DNA from: Zanthoxylum bungeanum | Taxonomy: Eukaryota > Streptophyta > Magnoliopsida > Sapindales > Rutaceae | Assembly: GCA_019454045.1 (NCBI GenBank) | Contig: SKCR01035586.1 | Location: 62,001 to 126,000 of the forward strand | Reading direction: 5' to 3' | Length of the DNA: 64,000 nt | Shown here: in pieces, positions 21,269 through 32,138 of the stretch | How positions within the stretch are numbered: the first letter of the stretch is position 1 | How the letters are laid out: each line of letters starts with the position of its first letter | The notes under the pieces: generated by a model | What the model saw: the letters and a program-made list of their open reading frames with translations, nothing else | Told to the model about the DNA's origin: nothing | The model's database searches: none | Position numbers and translations under genes: made by a program

Positions 21269-23606
21269 TAGGTTTAAGCATGAAATACTTTAGGTTAAAA
21301 TTTGATAAAATTGGTTGAAGCATGTTCTTGTGAAATTTGATGAATAAGTATGCTTGCATGTATATAGAATGATGTTATATGGAATCAATTTTATGAAAAA
21401 TGCATTGGATGATTTTCCCCCCCAAAATGTTAACCTTGGCCGAATGGGTGAAAAATTGGTTAAGCATGTCTTTGTTGGAAATTTGATGAATAAGTATGCT
21501 TGCATGTATATAGTATGATGATACATGGAATCAATTTTATGAAAAATGCATTGGATGATTTTTCCCCAAATTCATGCCTTGGCCGAATGTGTTGCTACTT
21601 GGAGTGGATTGGATTTTTTTTTGTGTTTAAGATCATTGGATGACTTAGAACGTCTATGGGACGTAGATTAGTAATTCAATCGGATTGAAAAACAAATCGA
21701 CACAAAAAACTCACCTTGGCCGAATGTACTAAGACATGTAAAGGAGTTGATTTTTTGTTAAAATTAATGTTGGACATTTATTTTGAACAATACATGATTA
21801 ATAAATTAAATGGGGTTTTTTGAAATATTTGGTTTAATATATTAATCTTGGTATTACACTTAATTAATTGGACTTTAATGTTTGGAATATTAAAATTTAA
21901 TTAATGGGCTTAATTGGTGAATTGGGCTTTTAATATTGTATTTGGGCATAATGGGCTTGGTTGGACCAAGTAGATTTGGGCCAAATGGATTGGATCCAAT
22001 TTGGGCCTAAATCACTCCATTAAGTCCAAATATAATATAATGGGCTTTAATAATTTAATTGGGCCTTATGGGCTTGAAATTGGTTTTATGGCACTTAAGG
22101 GTGATTCCTTATTTGGGCTTGGTAATTGGGTATGACCCACATTGACCAAAGCCCAAGCCTTAATAAATCAATTGAAAGCCCATTTGACTTGAATTAAATT
22201 AAACATTGGATGTTAGTTGGGCTTTGAGACCCAATAGAATTGGATTTAGAATCTAAGTCTTTAAAGCACATTAAAAGTGTAAACATTTAATTTGGAATTA
22301 AATAATTGAATTAGTATTGAATACGAATTAAATTAGATTTAATTAGTAGTTCGATATAATTCGCGAATTCGTACCTTATGTACTTATTCTAAATCGAGTT
22401 GGACTCGCGCAAAATCAAACCATTGTTTGAACATTGGATGATCACTTAACAAAGACTAATTAATTGGATTAGATTGGTTGTAAAAGCATGTCTTGTTTGA
22501 ATATATATGTATGTGATGAATGAATAGTGTATATCGGATGGATATTAGAAGGGAAAGGGTAATTTTAGAAATTATTGTAAATTTGGAATTTATAAATTGG
22601 ACCTGCGTGTCCAGCCTTATCTCTTTATCTCTTGTATTCTCTTCTCACCTAATTCCCTCAATGTAAATGAGGTTTCTCTTATTGTATTATGTAATTGGGT
22701 AGAAGTAGAATAGTGCTAACGGGGAGAGGAAGGGAGTGATTTGTTCTAGGAACAAGTTGTTTATATATCCATCCGCATATCACTATTACTTTACTTTACG
22801 CGCTTTATGATGTTTTAGAAGCATGCTTAAGGGTGTATGATGATGAGACCTAACAAAGATAATTAATTGGTTGCCAATTACGCAAAAATCCCTCAAACAA
22901 TATTAAGCGATTTTCCTTCCGTTGAATGATTCTTTCTCAAGATCCGAAATTGGCATTGGTTTGTTGGCCAAAGTCAAGACCTTTGTCAATTGAGGATGTG
23001 TTTGAATCATGAGAGTTTTGTTCCACATCGGTGTCCTGTCCAAGTTGTGATTTGTTGGCCAAAGTCAAGATCACTTCTTGTCCATCGACATTGATTACGA
23101 AATTTTCCTTGTCAATGGGTCCCGCTTAACTGGAATCATTAGGTTTGTTGTGCCAAAGCCAAGGCTTAGTTGATTCAGAGGAAATGGTTAGGAAAATGTA
23201 TTAGATACATTGACATATGTATTAGATATATATGTTTCGGACTTGGATGTCCACCTACCGGATCTAGGAATTGGATGGGATCCAATTGATCTTCGAGATC
23301 TACCTAGTTAAATATCATACAACTTGTTGGCCAAAGTCAAGTTGTGTGTTATTTAACGGGATCCTAGCCCACTAGGAAATTCGATTTCCCGAGTTCTCTA
23401 CAGAGGGTTAGAAACTTGAAGAAAATAGTGGGAGGCTATTATTGAATTTGCAATTTCATTCAGATATTTAGCCTTACGCGTCTTTCAAAATTATTTCGTC
23501 AATATTTTAAATAATTAGTTGGACTAATATATTGTTATTTTTATATGTAACAGTTTGACTGTACCCATAACATCGTTGACTTTATAGTTGGACTATAGTT
23601 GTCAAG
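21269..23606 (+). other. B long untranslated leader, candidate intron
   Basis: It has no significant open frame. Two near-identical ~190-bp segments containing AAGTATGCTTGCATGTATAT occur around 21293-21565. The hairpin GGACCTGCGTGTCC is at 22599-22612. GGCCAAAGTCAAG motifs lie near 22963, 23053 and 23328, with a GCCAAAGCCAAG variant near 23152. The end shows CTAAT about 30 bases before TATATGTAACAG (AG ending 23553), followed 53 bases later by the gag ATG. Confidence 0.6.
23549..23553 (+). promoter_or_regulatory. Candidate 3' splice site before B gag
   Basis: The AACAG acceptor is preceded by a T-rich tract and GGACTAAT, which fits the plant branch-point consensus CTRAY. C has the same arrangement at 57502-57506 with CTAAT at 57478-57482. 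A has it at 8204 and 17257. Confidence 0.4.
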
Positions 23607-24398
23607 ATGATTGGCAAAGGTAATATCCGCGACATAATCATGGGCGATAATGTCTTCAAAGGGACAAACTTTGCCGACTGGGAAATGAACCTCAAGATAG
23701 TGCTTGGGGCTGAGAGGATACTGTATACTATTCAGAGACCTCTCCCGCCTAAACCCACTGAGCCACTGGAGCTAGAGTTATGGAAAACTCATAGTGATGA
23801 TTGTGACCAAGCTCAGTCAGTTATGCTAGCTGCAATGACTCAGCATTTCAGACGCCAGAATAGGGATTTGGATCCCTATAACATGATGGCAAGATTGCGT
23901 GATCTTCACCGCACCAATAAGCGGATGAAGAGGTACGAGCTAGTAAGGAAACTCTTCCGCTCCCGGATGACAGACGGCGCATCAGTTGAAGCCCACGGGG
24001 CTCAAATGATTGCCGATATTGATGAGTTGGCCAATATGGGAATAGTCTTGGAGGCTGATCTGACTATAGATATGATCTTGCAGTCACTTCCTGATACTTG
24101 GAAACAAATCATAGTCAACTACAAGTTGATGGATACTGACGACACTCTTGGAGAGTTGTTGTCTGTGCTGAAGGAGTCCGAAAGGGAACTCCTAAGGGGA
24201 GCAAGCGCGAGGCGCATTTGCATTGACCTCTCATGCGCCAAAGGGTGGCCCCAAGGCAATTGGAGGTGCAAGGAAGAAGAAGTTCAAGAAGAAGGGTAAA
24301 GGCAAGTTGACAGTGGCTTCTAGGAAGCCAAAGGACAAATCTCTCGGGACATCTGCCTTAACTGCGGCAAGAGGGGTCACTGGAAACGTGACTGCCGA
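23607..24398 (+). pseudogene. gag: Element B gag (nucleocapsid), frameshifted
   Basis: This encodes the copia Gag structural protein that packages element RNA into particles. ATG 23607 opens 230 codons. The capsid-like part, including NFADWEMNL (residues ~21-29) and later RRQNRDLDPYNMM, aligns well with element C. Near codon 197 the frame is lost by single-base deletions in the lysine-rich linker. It returns at the zinc knuckle CLNCGKRGHWKRDC (24354-24395; CX2CX4HX4C), which is in the original frame, so the net loss is a multiple of three. A premature TAA at 24297 lies between. ATG 23607 is chosen because it follows the acceptor-like site and matches the start in C. It is clearly gag; whether the indels are real or sequencing errors is open. 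Confidence 0.85.
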
Positions 24399-27300
24399 AT
24401 GAGCATTGTGCAGAGGGAGGATATCAAGGCTGGCAAGGCCATTGCCTCTGGTATGTTTGTTATTGAGATAAATATGAATACTTCTAGTTTTAAAAATTGG
24501 ATTTTTGATTCTGGTTGTGGTGCTCATATTTGTACTGATGTGCAGGATCTGCATGATAGCAGGGCTGGCATCAGGGGAGATGGATCTACGGGTCGGAAAC
24601 GGAACACCAGTTGCTGTTTTGGCCGTAGGGACTTTTGTTTTAGTACTACCCTCAGGGCATGAACTTAAACTTTTGAACTGTTATTTTGTGCCTAGTTTAA
24701 CTAGGAATATTATATCTGTATCCTTGTTAACCCAGCAGGGTTACACTTTTGTATTCAGGAACACAGGGTGTTATTTATATAAAAATGATACAGAAATTTG
24801 CACAGCTGTTGCAAATAACGGTCTTTATATTTTGAATATAAATGAATCTCCTAAAATGACAAACAAAAGGCTCAAAAGGAGTAATCTAAAGATGAAGCTT
24901 ATATGTGGCATTGTCGTCTAGGACACATCAACAAGACTCGCATATCCACACTTTCAAAGAGTGGGTACTTGGACGAATTTGATCCCAATTCATATGACGT
25001 CTGCGAATCTTGTCTTTTAGGCAAAATGCCTAAATCACCTTTTAGCGGTAAAGGTGAACGTGCCACAGAACTGTTAGCTCTCGTTCATACTGATGTATGC
25101 GGGCCCATGTCTAGCCAGGCTAGAGGTGGATTTCACTACTACGTAACCTTTACAGATGATGCATCTCGTTACGGTTATGTGTATCTTATGAGACACAAGT
25201 CGGAAACTTTTGAGAAATTCAAAGAGTTTCGACACGAAGTGGAGAAACAAACAGGGATGAGTATCAAGACATTACGGTCAGACCGTGGTGGCGAATACTT
25301 AAGTTATGAGTTTCAAGATTACTTGAAAGAATATGGTATTCTTTCACAGTGGACTCCTCCTGGAACACCACAATTAAACGGTGTGTCCGAACGGAGAAAC
25401 CGCACCTTGTTGGACATGGTGAGGTCAATGATGAGTCGCACTGAGCTACCAATATCCTTCTGGGGATACGCATTAAACAGTGCTATACTTATTTTGAATA
25501 AGGTACCGTCGAAGTCTGTTGAACAGACCCCATATGAGATATGGACAGGAAGGAAACCAGGTTTCTCTTTCCTAAAGATTTGGGGATGCTGGGCATATGT
25601 TAAACGTTTGGAAGGCACCAAACTTGAACCCAAATCTGATAAATGCCTTTTCGTTGGATATCCTAGGGAAACCAAAGGATATTACTTCTATTACCCACAA
25701 GAGAACAAAGTATTTGTTGCTCTACATGCGGTTTTCCTTGAGAAGGAATTCCTAAATGCAGTGGTAAGTGGGAGGAAAGTAGAACTCGATGAAGATCGTA
25801 GTGATACTGTTCCTGGCAATGAATCAACGACGGAACAAGAACAGACCATCCGGGATGAGTCTGTACCACAAACTTCACATACACAAGGACCGCGTAGGTC
25901 GGAGAGAGTCAGAACAGTACCTGAGAGGTATGGGTTCCTGATCTCACCTCATATAGATATTAATCTTATTGAGGATAATGAGCCGGCTACGTATGAGGAA
26001 GCGATACAAAATATCGATTCCGCTTTATGGCAAGAAGCCATGAAGTCCGAGATGGATTCCATGTACGCCAACCAAGTTTGGACACTGGTTGATGCACCAG
26101 AAGGCGTAAAGCCTATTGGATGCAGATGGATCTTCAAGAAGAAGACCGACATGGATGGCAACGTACAAACGTACAAGGCTAGGCTTGTAGCGAAGGGGTA
26201 TCGTCAACAATATGGTATTGATTATGACGAAACCTTCTCACCCGTTGCCATGATTAAATCCATTCGGATAATGCTTGCAATAGCTGCATATTTCGACTTC
26301 GAGATATGGCAAATGGACGTTAAACCGCTTTCCTTAACGGAAACCTTTTGGAGGATGTTTATATGCAACAGCCTGACGGTTTTATCGTACCTAGACTTGC
26401 AAACAAGGTTTGCAAGTTAAATCGATCCATTTATGGATTGAAGCAAGCATCACGGTCATGGAATCAGCGTTTTGATGAGATCATAAAGGAATATGATTTC
26501 GTGCAAAACGCAGATGACCCTTGTGTATACAAGAAGGTTAGTGGGAGAGCACTTACTTTTATTGTCCTTTATGTCGACGACGTATTGCTTATAGGCAATG
26601 ACATTCCCATGCTAACGTCGGTGAAAGCTTGGCTTTCATTAAAATTCTCCATGAAAGATCTGGGAGAAGCAGCCTTTATTCTTGGAATAAAGATCTACAG
26701 GGATAGATCTAGAAAGCTGCTTGGACTCTCCCAGAGTACATACATTGATAAAGTGTTGAAGCGATTCAACATGGAACAATCCAAGAGGGGATTGGTTCCA
26801 ATGGTACGTGGTACCTCTCTGTCTAAGGACATGTGCCCTAAGACTCAGGAGAGAGAGACCACATGAGTCGGATACCGTTCGCCTCGGCAGTCGGATCGAT
26901 CATGTATGCCATGATATGTACACGACCTGATGTCTCATATGCTTTGAGCATGTGCAGTCGCTATCAGGCCGATCCAGGTGAAGGTCACTGGATAGCAGTT
27001 AAGAATATCCTTAAGTATCTTAAACGAACTAAGGATGCTTTCTTAATTTATGGAGGTGGAGAACTTGCGGTATCTGGGTATACCGATGCAAGTTTCCAAA
27101 CCGACAAGGATGACTACAAGTCGCAATCCGGGTACATTTTTTGCTTGAATAACGGAGCAGTGAGCTGGAAATCTTCCAAGCAAGATACTGTTGCCGATTC
27201 AACAACAGAAGCGGAGTACATCGCTGCATCTGAAGCAGCAAAGGAGGCAGTTTGGATCCGAAAGTTCCTAATCGGATTAGGAGTAGTTCCGTTAGCAGCT

Positions 27301-27561
27301 GAGCCCGTTCCATTGTATTGTGACAATAACGGGGCTATAGCACAGGCTAAGGAACCAAGGTCTCATCAACGGTCCAAGCATGTTCTTCGTCGACGTTATC
27401 ATCTGATTCGGGAGATTATACATCGTGGCGATGTAAAAGTCGAGAAGGTCACATCAGATGACAACATCATTGCAGATCCGCTGACGAAAGCTGTTCTACA
27501 GCAAGTTTTTGAACGACACATACATAGTTCGGGTATTAGAGGCTTGAGTGACTGGCTATAG
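24399..27561 (+). pseudogene. pol: Element B pol (PR-INT-RT-RH), frameshifted
   Basis: Domains are in Ty1/copia order. The protease active site DSG is at 24507 (FDSGCGAHIC). The pre-integrase zinc finger has H3, H8, C34, C37 of the frame starting 24903. The integrase triad in the same frame is D64, D127, E163 (D-35-E). Reverse transcriptase shows YDETFSPV near 26223 and catalytic YVDD at 26570-26581. RNase H shows YTDASFQTD near 27076, TEAEYIAA near 27208 and YCDNNGA near 27317. The stop is TAG 27559-27561. Frame breaks lie near 24555, 24880, 26310 and 26840. At least those at 26310 and 26840 are single-base losses relative to C. Every catalytic motif is otherwise intact, so this is a recently active copy or one damaged by sequence errors. 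Confidence 0.9.
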
Positions 27562-27562
27562 G

Positions 27563-27574
27563 CCAAGTGGGAGA
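27563..27574 (+). other. B polypurine tract
   Basis: CCAAGTGGGAGA lies between the pol stop and the 3' LTR. It is identical to that of C and would prime plus-strand synthesis. Confidence 0.9.
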
Positions 27575-27575
27575 T

Positions 27576-29543
27576 TGTTAGACATTATGTCCCATAGCGT
27601 CACTGTTTGTAAATGATATTGTATTATTGTACAAAATTAACTATGTGATAATGAAATTGCCTTTTGCCGTTTTGTAATATTATTTACTTTGACTTATAAA
27701 TGGCGAAAGTCCATATGATTAGTACCTGGACTGAGAATGATATGAGACAGTATCAGTCCCCAAAGGTTTAATCATTAAATATCCCTAGTCGTAGTATTAT
27801 CGAGACTGGACATCGATAATGCGGAATAGACTAGTATTGCGCTTGTGCACGTTGTGAGGGCACAACGGCATAGTTCTCATATATTTAAGTATTGGATACT
27901 TATGCAAGTGCGATAGGAGGTTGTGTTTTACCGATGGTACGGAAAACAGCTTCGCTCTGGATAGACCCCGCGGAATCCCATTGGTAGTATGTCTACGTGT
28001 CTATGGGAGGCCGCATCAGGGTAGGTGTATATGGTCTTAACCTGAGACTTACATCGCTAGTACTTGCGACAATCGGTAAACTTTAGTTTTGTGGTTGGGG
28101 ACCTTAACCGGTTCTGTGTACACCTCTTCTGGGTTTATCGAGAATCGTAGTGTACTGGATGTGATGTCAAGATGGAAGTATCGCTTCAGACATATGGAGG
28201 TGATGATCACGCAGGACACAGAACTAGTACTCTATAAAAGGTTGCAACCGTCGGGACAATATGACAAGGTCAGGATTGTCCGATTTAAAGAGACTAGTTG
28301 CTTGATGTCCGATATATGTTTCGTACGGGGCAGACACATCTCCAGCCCCAGGCCTAGCATGTGATCATCCGATACTGGATCGATGTACGGAATACTACGG
28401 TATACTACGCCTGATACAGATCTTATATTCCTATAAGAATATTTCTGGAGAATTGGGTAGGCATGGCGCTTTGCTAGAAGCCAACCTTGTCTTGTAAATC
28501 GGTAAAGACGTAGTACGAGGTACGTACGTGTTCGGATTATCCGACGACCGTATTTACTACCAAAATATCCGGAGATCTCTTGGGTCGCTTCCTGAAGATT
28601 CACCTATGATATTTGATTCGGACTTAATTAATCTTGGATTAATTGCGGAGAAACTTTATCTTGGATAAAGTGCCTAATTTAGAGAGAGAACGATTAATTT
28701 GGAATTAATCGATAAAATTATTGTATTCGATATAATAATCGAAATTCGATTTCGACGCGAAATTAAAATTAGATTTTAATTCGGGCATACGAGTTAATTT
28801 AGAATTAATTCGTAAGCGACGTAAATATTTCGCTAGGAGCGATTATTTATTTAAATCCGATTTAATTAACGTCGCCACGCAAGTTCGGTATTTCGGAAAT
28901 ATCGAACCCGAACGCGTGAGTGGACGTGGGCCCACTTTCATTTGGGAACGTGTGGGGCCCACATGACACTTGTCATTATATGCATTATTTTATTGATAAG
29001 GCATTGCATGTTAATAGTGTACAAAACACTCTAAGGCATTGCATGGTGATAGTGTGCATTACACTCAAAGGCTTTGCATGGAGTTTGAGTGTTTGACACT
29101 CTAAGCCATTGCATGGTTTATGTCATAGATTTATTATTTATTTAATAAATTATAACATAAATATAAATTGATTTTTGGTAAAACAAAGATCAATTAAGAC
29201 TTTACACAAATCTCTCTTCTCTCTCAAATTGCCGAGAACTCCATTGACAAGGCAAGGAAGATTTGATCTTCTATTTCTCCAATTTTGCTAGCACAAGCAA
29301 GGGATCAAAAGAGGTGATAGGGAAACCATCAAAGAGCTTGGAATACAAAAGCTTGGAGCTTCAAGTCTTCTTCCTCCTCTTGGCCGAATCTTCAACACTT
29401 GGAGCTTCCACTATTTGATCATCTTCTTCATCACATAGCTTTGTAATTATGATTCCGCCATGCTTCAAGTCTTTTATATATATTCATTTATAGTATTTCA
29501 TGAATGCTTAATCTTTCCTTGGGACATATTATAGAAACCAACA
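27576..29543 (+). repeat. Element B 3' LTR
   Basis: 1968 bp, near-identical to 19286-21253. I count roughly a dozen small indels and only about five substitutions by eye, for example GGTAAAG against GGTAAG at about 28501 and 20212. It ends AAACCAACA before GTTTC. Confidence 0.95.
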
Positions 29544-30017
29544 GTTTCTTCCCCTGCGAGTCAGCTGGTGAGTCCTGTTGAGAAACACCTAAGGGATGGC
29601 GTACACGGGATGTCTTCTTCCCCCATGGGGTATCTGCCTAACTGCCTCGGATCATGAGAAGCATGGCATGGGGAGGTTTATGCCCTTGTAGCGCTTGTAG
29701 ACTCCAGAGCCGCCCAACATGAGGAGGTTTCTGCCCTCAGGGTCTCGGCTGCTCACCGATCTGTAGCCCATCTAGCCGGGACACTGAGTTGTAAGATTTA
29801 GAATTGTGTTTTGGGAGGCACCAAGTAGGACGCTGCCTCGGGGAACCCAAGTTGTTATTCTTTTCGGGTTTGTATGGAGTATGTGCTAAGTCACCTCCAT
29901 TTTGCTATTTTTATCTTGTTTCATTTTTTATTTTCCGCTGATGCTCGGTAAGGAGACGCCCGCTTCGGGATCCGCAGAGCATCAGAGGTTGAAAATCTTC
30001 CCTCGTGTAAGTCTCAG

Positions 30018-30530
30018 ATGTTCCACCAGCTCGGGGCTAGATTCGTTCTGCCGAGTCTATTATGTTCCACCAGCTCGGGGCTGGATTCGTTCCGCCGAGT
30101 CTGTTATGTTCCACCATTTCGGGGCTGGATTTATTCCGCTGAGTCTGTTATGTTCCATCAGCTCGGGGCCGAATCTGTTCCGTCTAGTCTGTTATGTTCC
30201 ATCAGCTTGGGGCCGTATTCGTTCCACAGAGTCTGTTATGTTCCATCAGCTTGGGCTGGATTCGTTCCGCTGAGTCTGTTATGTTCCACCAGCTCGGGGC
30301 TGGATTCATTCTGCCGAGTCTGTTATGTTCCACCTTCTCGGGGCTGGCTTCGTTCCGTCGATGCTATGTTCCACATGCTCGGGCCTGGATTCGTTCCACC
30401 GATGCTATGTTCCACCTGCTTGGAGATGGATTTGTTCTGCCGATGCTATGTTCCACATGCTCGGGACTGGATTTGTTCCGCCGATACTGCGCTTTCCTCA
30501 GCTCGGGGTCGGGTTACGTCCCACCGAGTG
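30018..30530 (+). repeat. 44/41-bp tandem repeat array in element E
   Basis: Units begin ATGTTCCACC and contain CTCGGGGCTGGATTCGTTCC. Unit starts are 30018, 30062, 30106, 30150, 30194, 30238, 30281 and 30325 (period 44, once 43), then 30366, 30407 and 30448 (period 41), with a degenerate last unit. Because 44 is not divisible by three, the unit cycles through frames. Overlapping open frames exist in all three forward frames (29902-30273, 30018-30581, 30194-30637, 30325-30561). Confidence 0.9.
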
Positions 30531-30702
30531 TGTGCGAACGGCATGGGGACGGATCATATGAAGATATTGGGGATGACCTGAGTTGGCGCAAGAGCAGTTT
30601 TCTACACGATTCCAAAGGTCAACCGTCTGACGGCTGATCAGCACACTTCTGATTTTTTGTAGTTCTCGGCACCAACTCGCACACTCGTTGGAACCAAGAA
30701 CT

Positions 30703-30712
30703 AGGGGACAGA
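30703..30712 (+). other. Element E polypurine tract
   Basis: AGGGGACAGA lies immediately before the 3' LTR start TGTTGATG, the expected position for the plus-strand primer. Confidence 0.7.
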
Positions 30713-31632
30713 TGTTGATGGGGATTTCTACAACTAAGATATTCAAACAATTCGAAAAAGGCAAATAGGGAATTTCTGTTTTTGGAGGATCAAAAGTCCA
30801 GATGCTTTAGTCAGTTATCAGGTAGTAAGAGAATCCGAGCACTTCTTTCTCGGATCTGGCGCAGATTTCATAGACCGACAACATCAGAACCGAGGCCGAC
30901 CACATTCGACCGAAAACTCAGTTTGGTTCTGTCCTACCTCCTGGAACGTGCTGACGAGTTCAGATATTTCGGGTCAAGACGGGAACAGTTTGGGAAGCTC
31001 GGTAGATCACTTGGCCAACCTTTTGAAGACCGACGTGAGATCAGGGTAGTTGGACTTTCCCCTCTGATATGTGTCATTATTCAAATGCTATTTACCGGCT
31101 GGCATCATTATTGTTGCGTGTGGCAGTGGAGAAAACAGGTTGATGTGACATGCCGTCAGACGGCAGGCTTACTTTCGGCGACGACAGTCTTGGGGCAGAG
31201 ATCACGCGGGAAACGTCATAAAGCTAGAGGAACAGTGTTGTAATTCTCTGAGTATATAAAGAGAAGTTAAATTCATTTGTGAAGAGATATAGAAAAATAG
31301 AGAGCGAAACTTGTAACAAAGAGAGGATGAGCACCACTTGTAAAAACTTAAAAGGCAAACAGCTCGGTTCCGTTTAGACCTCCCTCCAAATAGGTCGGCC
31401 GAGTTAGTTTCGGTAATAAAAACAACCCTCACCACTTTGTGCCCGTGGACGTAGGCTGGACTTGCTCCGCCGAACCACATTAAAACTCTCCTTGTCGACT
31501 TTGTGTTTTATTTATGCCTTTTATCGCGTTTGCTTTTGGTTTTTCATAACTAAATAAATTCAAGGTTGAAGAAGGATTGTCTCGGGAGGGTTATCTTGAA
31601 ACTGTCACTGGGACAAAAATCACCCGTCAACA
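30713..31632 (+). repeat. Element E 3' LTR
   Basis: 920 bp, starting TGTTGATGGGG and ending ACCCGTCAACA. TATATAAAG is at 31253-31261. It differs from the 5' LTR by many substitutions plus a few indels, consistent with an old insertion that predates A and B. Confidence 0.9.
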
Positions 31633-31637
31633 ACACG

Positions 31638-32138
31638 AAAATTTATACAATTTTTTTTGTCTTTATTTTTTTAAAAAGATTTTTGTACAATTTTTTATAA
31701 GTGTATCATCTTTGGTAGTGTAATATGAATAAAGAGATAGTCGAAGTGATTGGAGGGAAGCCGGGGGTACTTGAAAGGGTAGGTGTTAGGGGATCTTGTG
31801 AATGCTTGGGGAAATTTCTTGTAAAAATATCTGGTATTGGGTACGACCCAAGTTATACTATGAGACAAGCATCAACTTTGTAAAACAGGCATACACAAAG
31901 TTATCACGTGGACTCATAACACTTTCTAAAACCATAATCACAAGAGGCCCATGGCCATAAAAGAGCAAAGACGACGCCCACACTAGATTTGTGATTTATG
32001 ATCAACATGATGACGTGTCAAGATCAGACGGTTAATAAAAAAACTAATGGCCCCCACATTCTCAAATTCCTTGATGAAGAAGGAGCAGGTCTCTCTCTTT
32101 CTCTTCGAATAAAATAGGATTAAATAAACCCATCAAAA
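31638..32138. other. Probable host DNA between E and D2, promoter-like
   Basis: No gene-length open frame exists. Promoter-type motifs cluster on the plus strand: G-box CACGTGG (31905-31911), GGCCCAT (31946-31952) and ACGTGTC (about 32013-32019), then AT-rich sequence and a CT-rich stretch (about 32090-32110). It may be the upstream region of a plant gene into which D2 inserted at 32139. No downstream coding sequence is in the window. Confidence 0.25.

Larger units (their letters stand above)
19286..29543 (+). mobile_element. Element B: full-length Ty1/copia retrotransposon
   Basis: 10,258 bp, flanked by a perfect duplication GTTTC (19281-19285 and 29544-29548). The 5' and 3' LTRs are nearly identical, so insertion is recent. 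The interior has a primer site with a 2-base insertion, a 2.3-kb leader, gag with a zinc knuckle, then protease, integrase, RT and RNase H in Ty1/copia order, and a polypurine tract. Several one-base indels break the frame. It is inserted in element E close to complex A but not inside it. Confidence 0.95.
29544..30712 (+). other. Element E interior, third piece
   Basis: It resumes E after B. The first part carries a recurring GGAGGTTT..TGCCC phrase. Positions 30018-30530 are a tandem array (listed separately). No retroviral enzyme is visible. It ends in the purine-rich AGGGGACAGA (30703-30712), the E polypurine tract. Confidence 0.7.
1769..31632 (+). mobile_element. Element E: non-autonomous LTR retrotransposon hosting A and B
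   Basis: Two related direct repeats of about 0.92 kb, each starting TGTTGATG and ending CCCGTCAACA, enclose the region. A primer-binding-like site follows the left repeat and a purine-rich tract precedes the right one. Flanking 5-bp repeats are ACACA (1764-1768) and ACACG (31633-31637), one mismatch. Removing the nested copia insertions A (3790-19090) and B (19286-29543) leaves only about 2.5 kb of interior in three pieces (2683-3789, 19091-19285, 29544-30712). No protease, integrase or reverse transcriptase is visible in these. It therefore looks like a large retrotransposon derivative that depends on another element's enzymes. The LTR pair differs by many substitutions and some indels, so this is an older insertion than A or B. 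Confidence 0.88.

Noticed and set aside
25264..25675. Minus-strand open frames of 69-118 codons inside integrase (also at 59218-59629)
   Set aside because: They mirror the conserved integrase frame and are present in both B and C only because the sense strand is conserved.
30018..30530. Regular repeats resembling a CRISPR array
   Set aside because: Units are contiguous with no unique spacers, and the context is a plant LTR element; this is a minisatellite.
1769..31632. Reading E as a complete gypsy element with gag-pol
   Set aside because: After removing A and B, the remaining ~2.5 kb shows no protease, RT or integrase; the pol genes between its LTRs belong to A and B.
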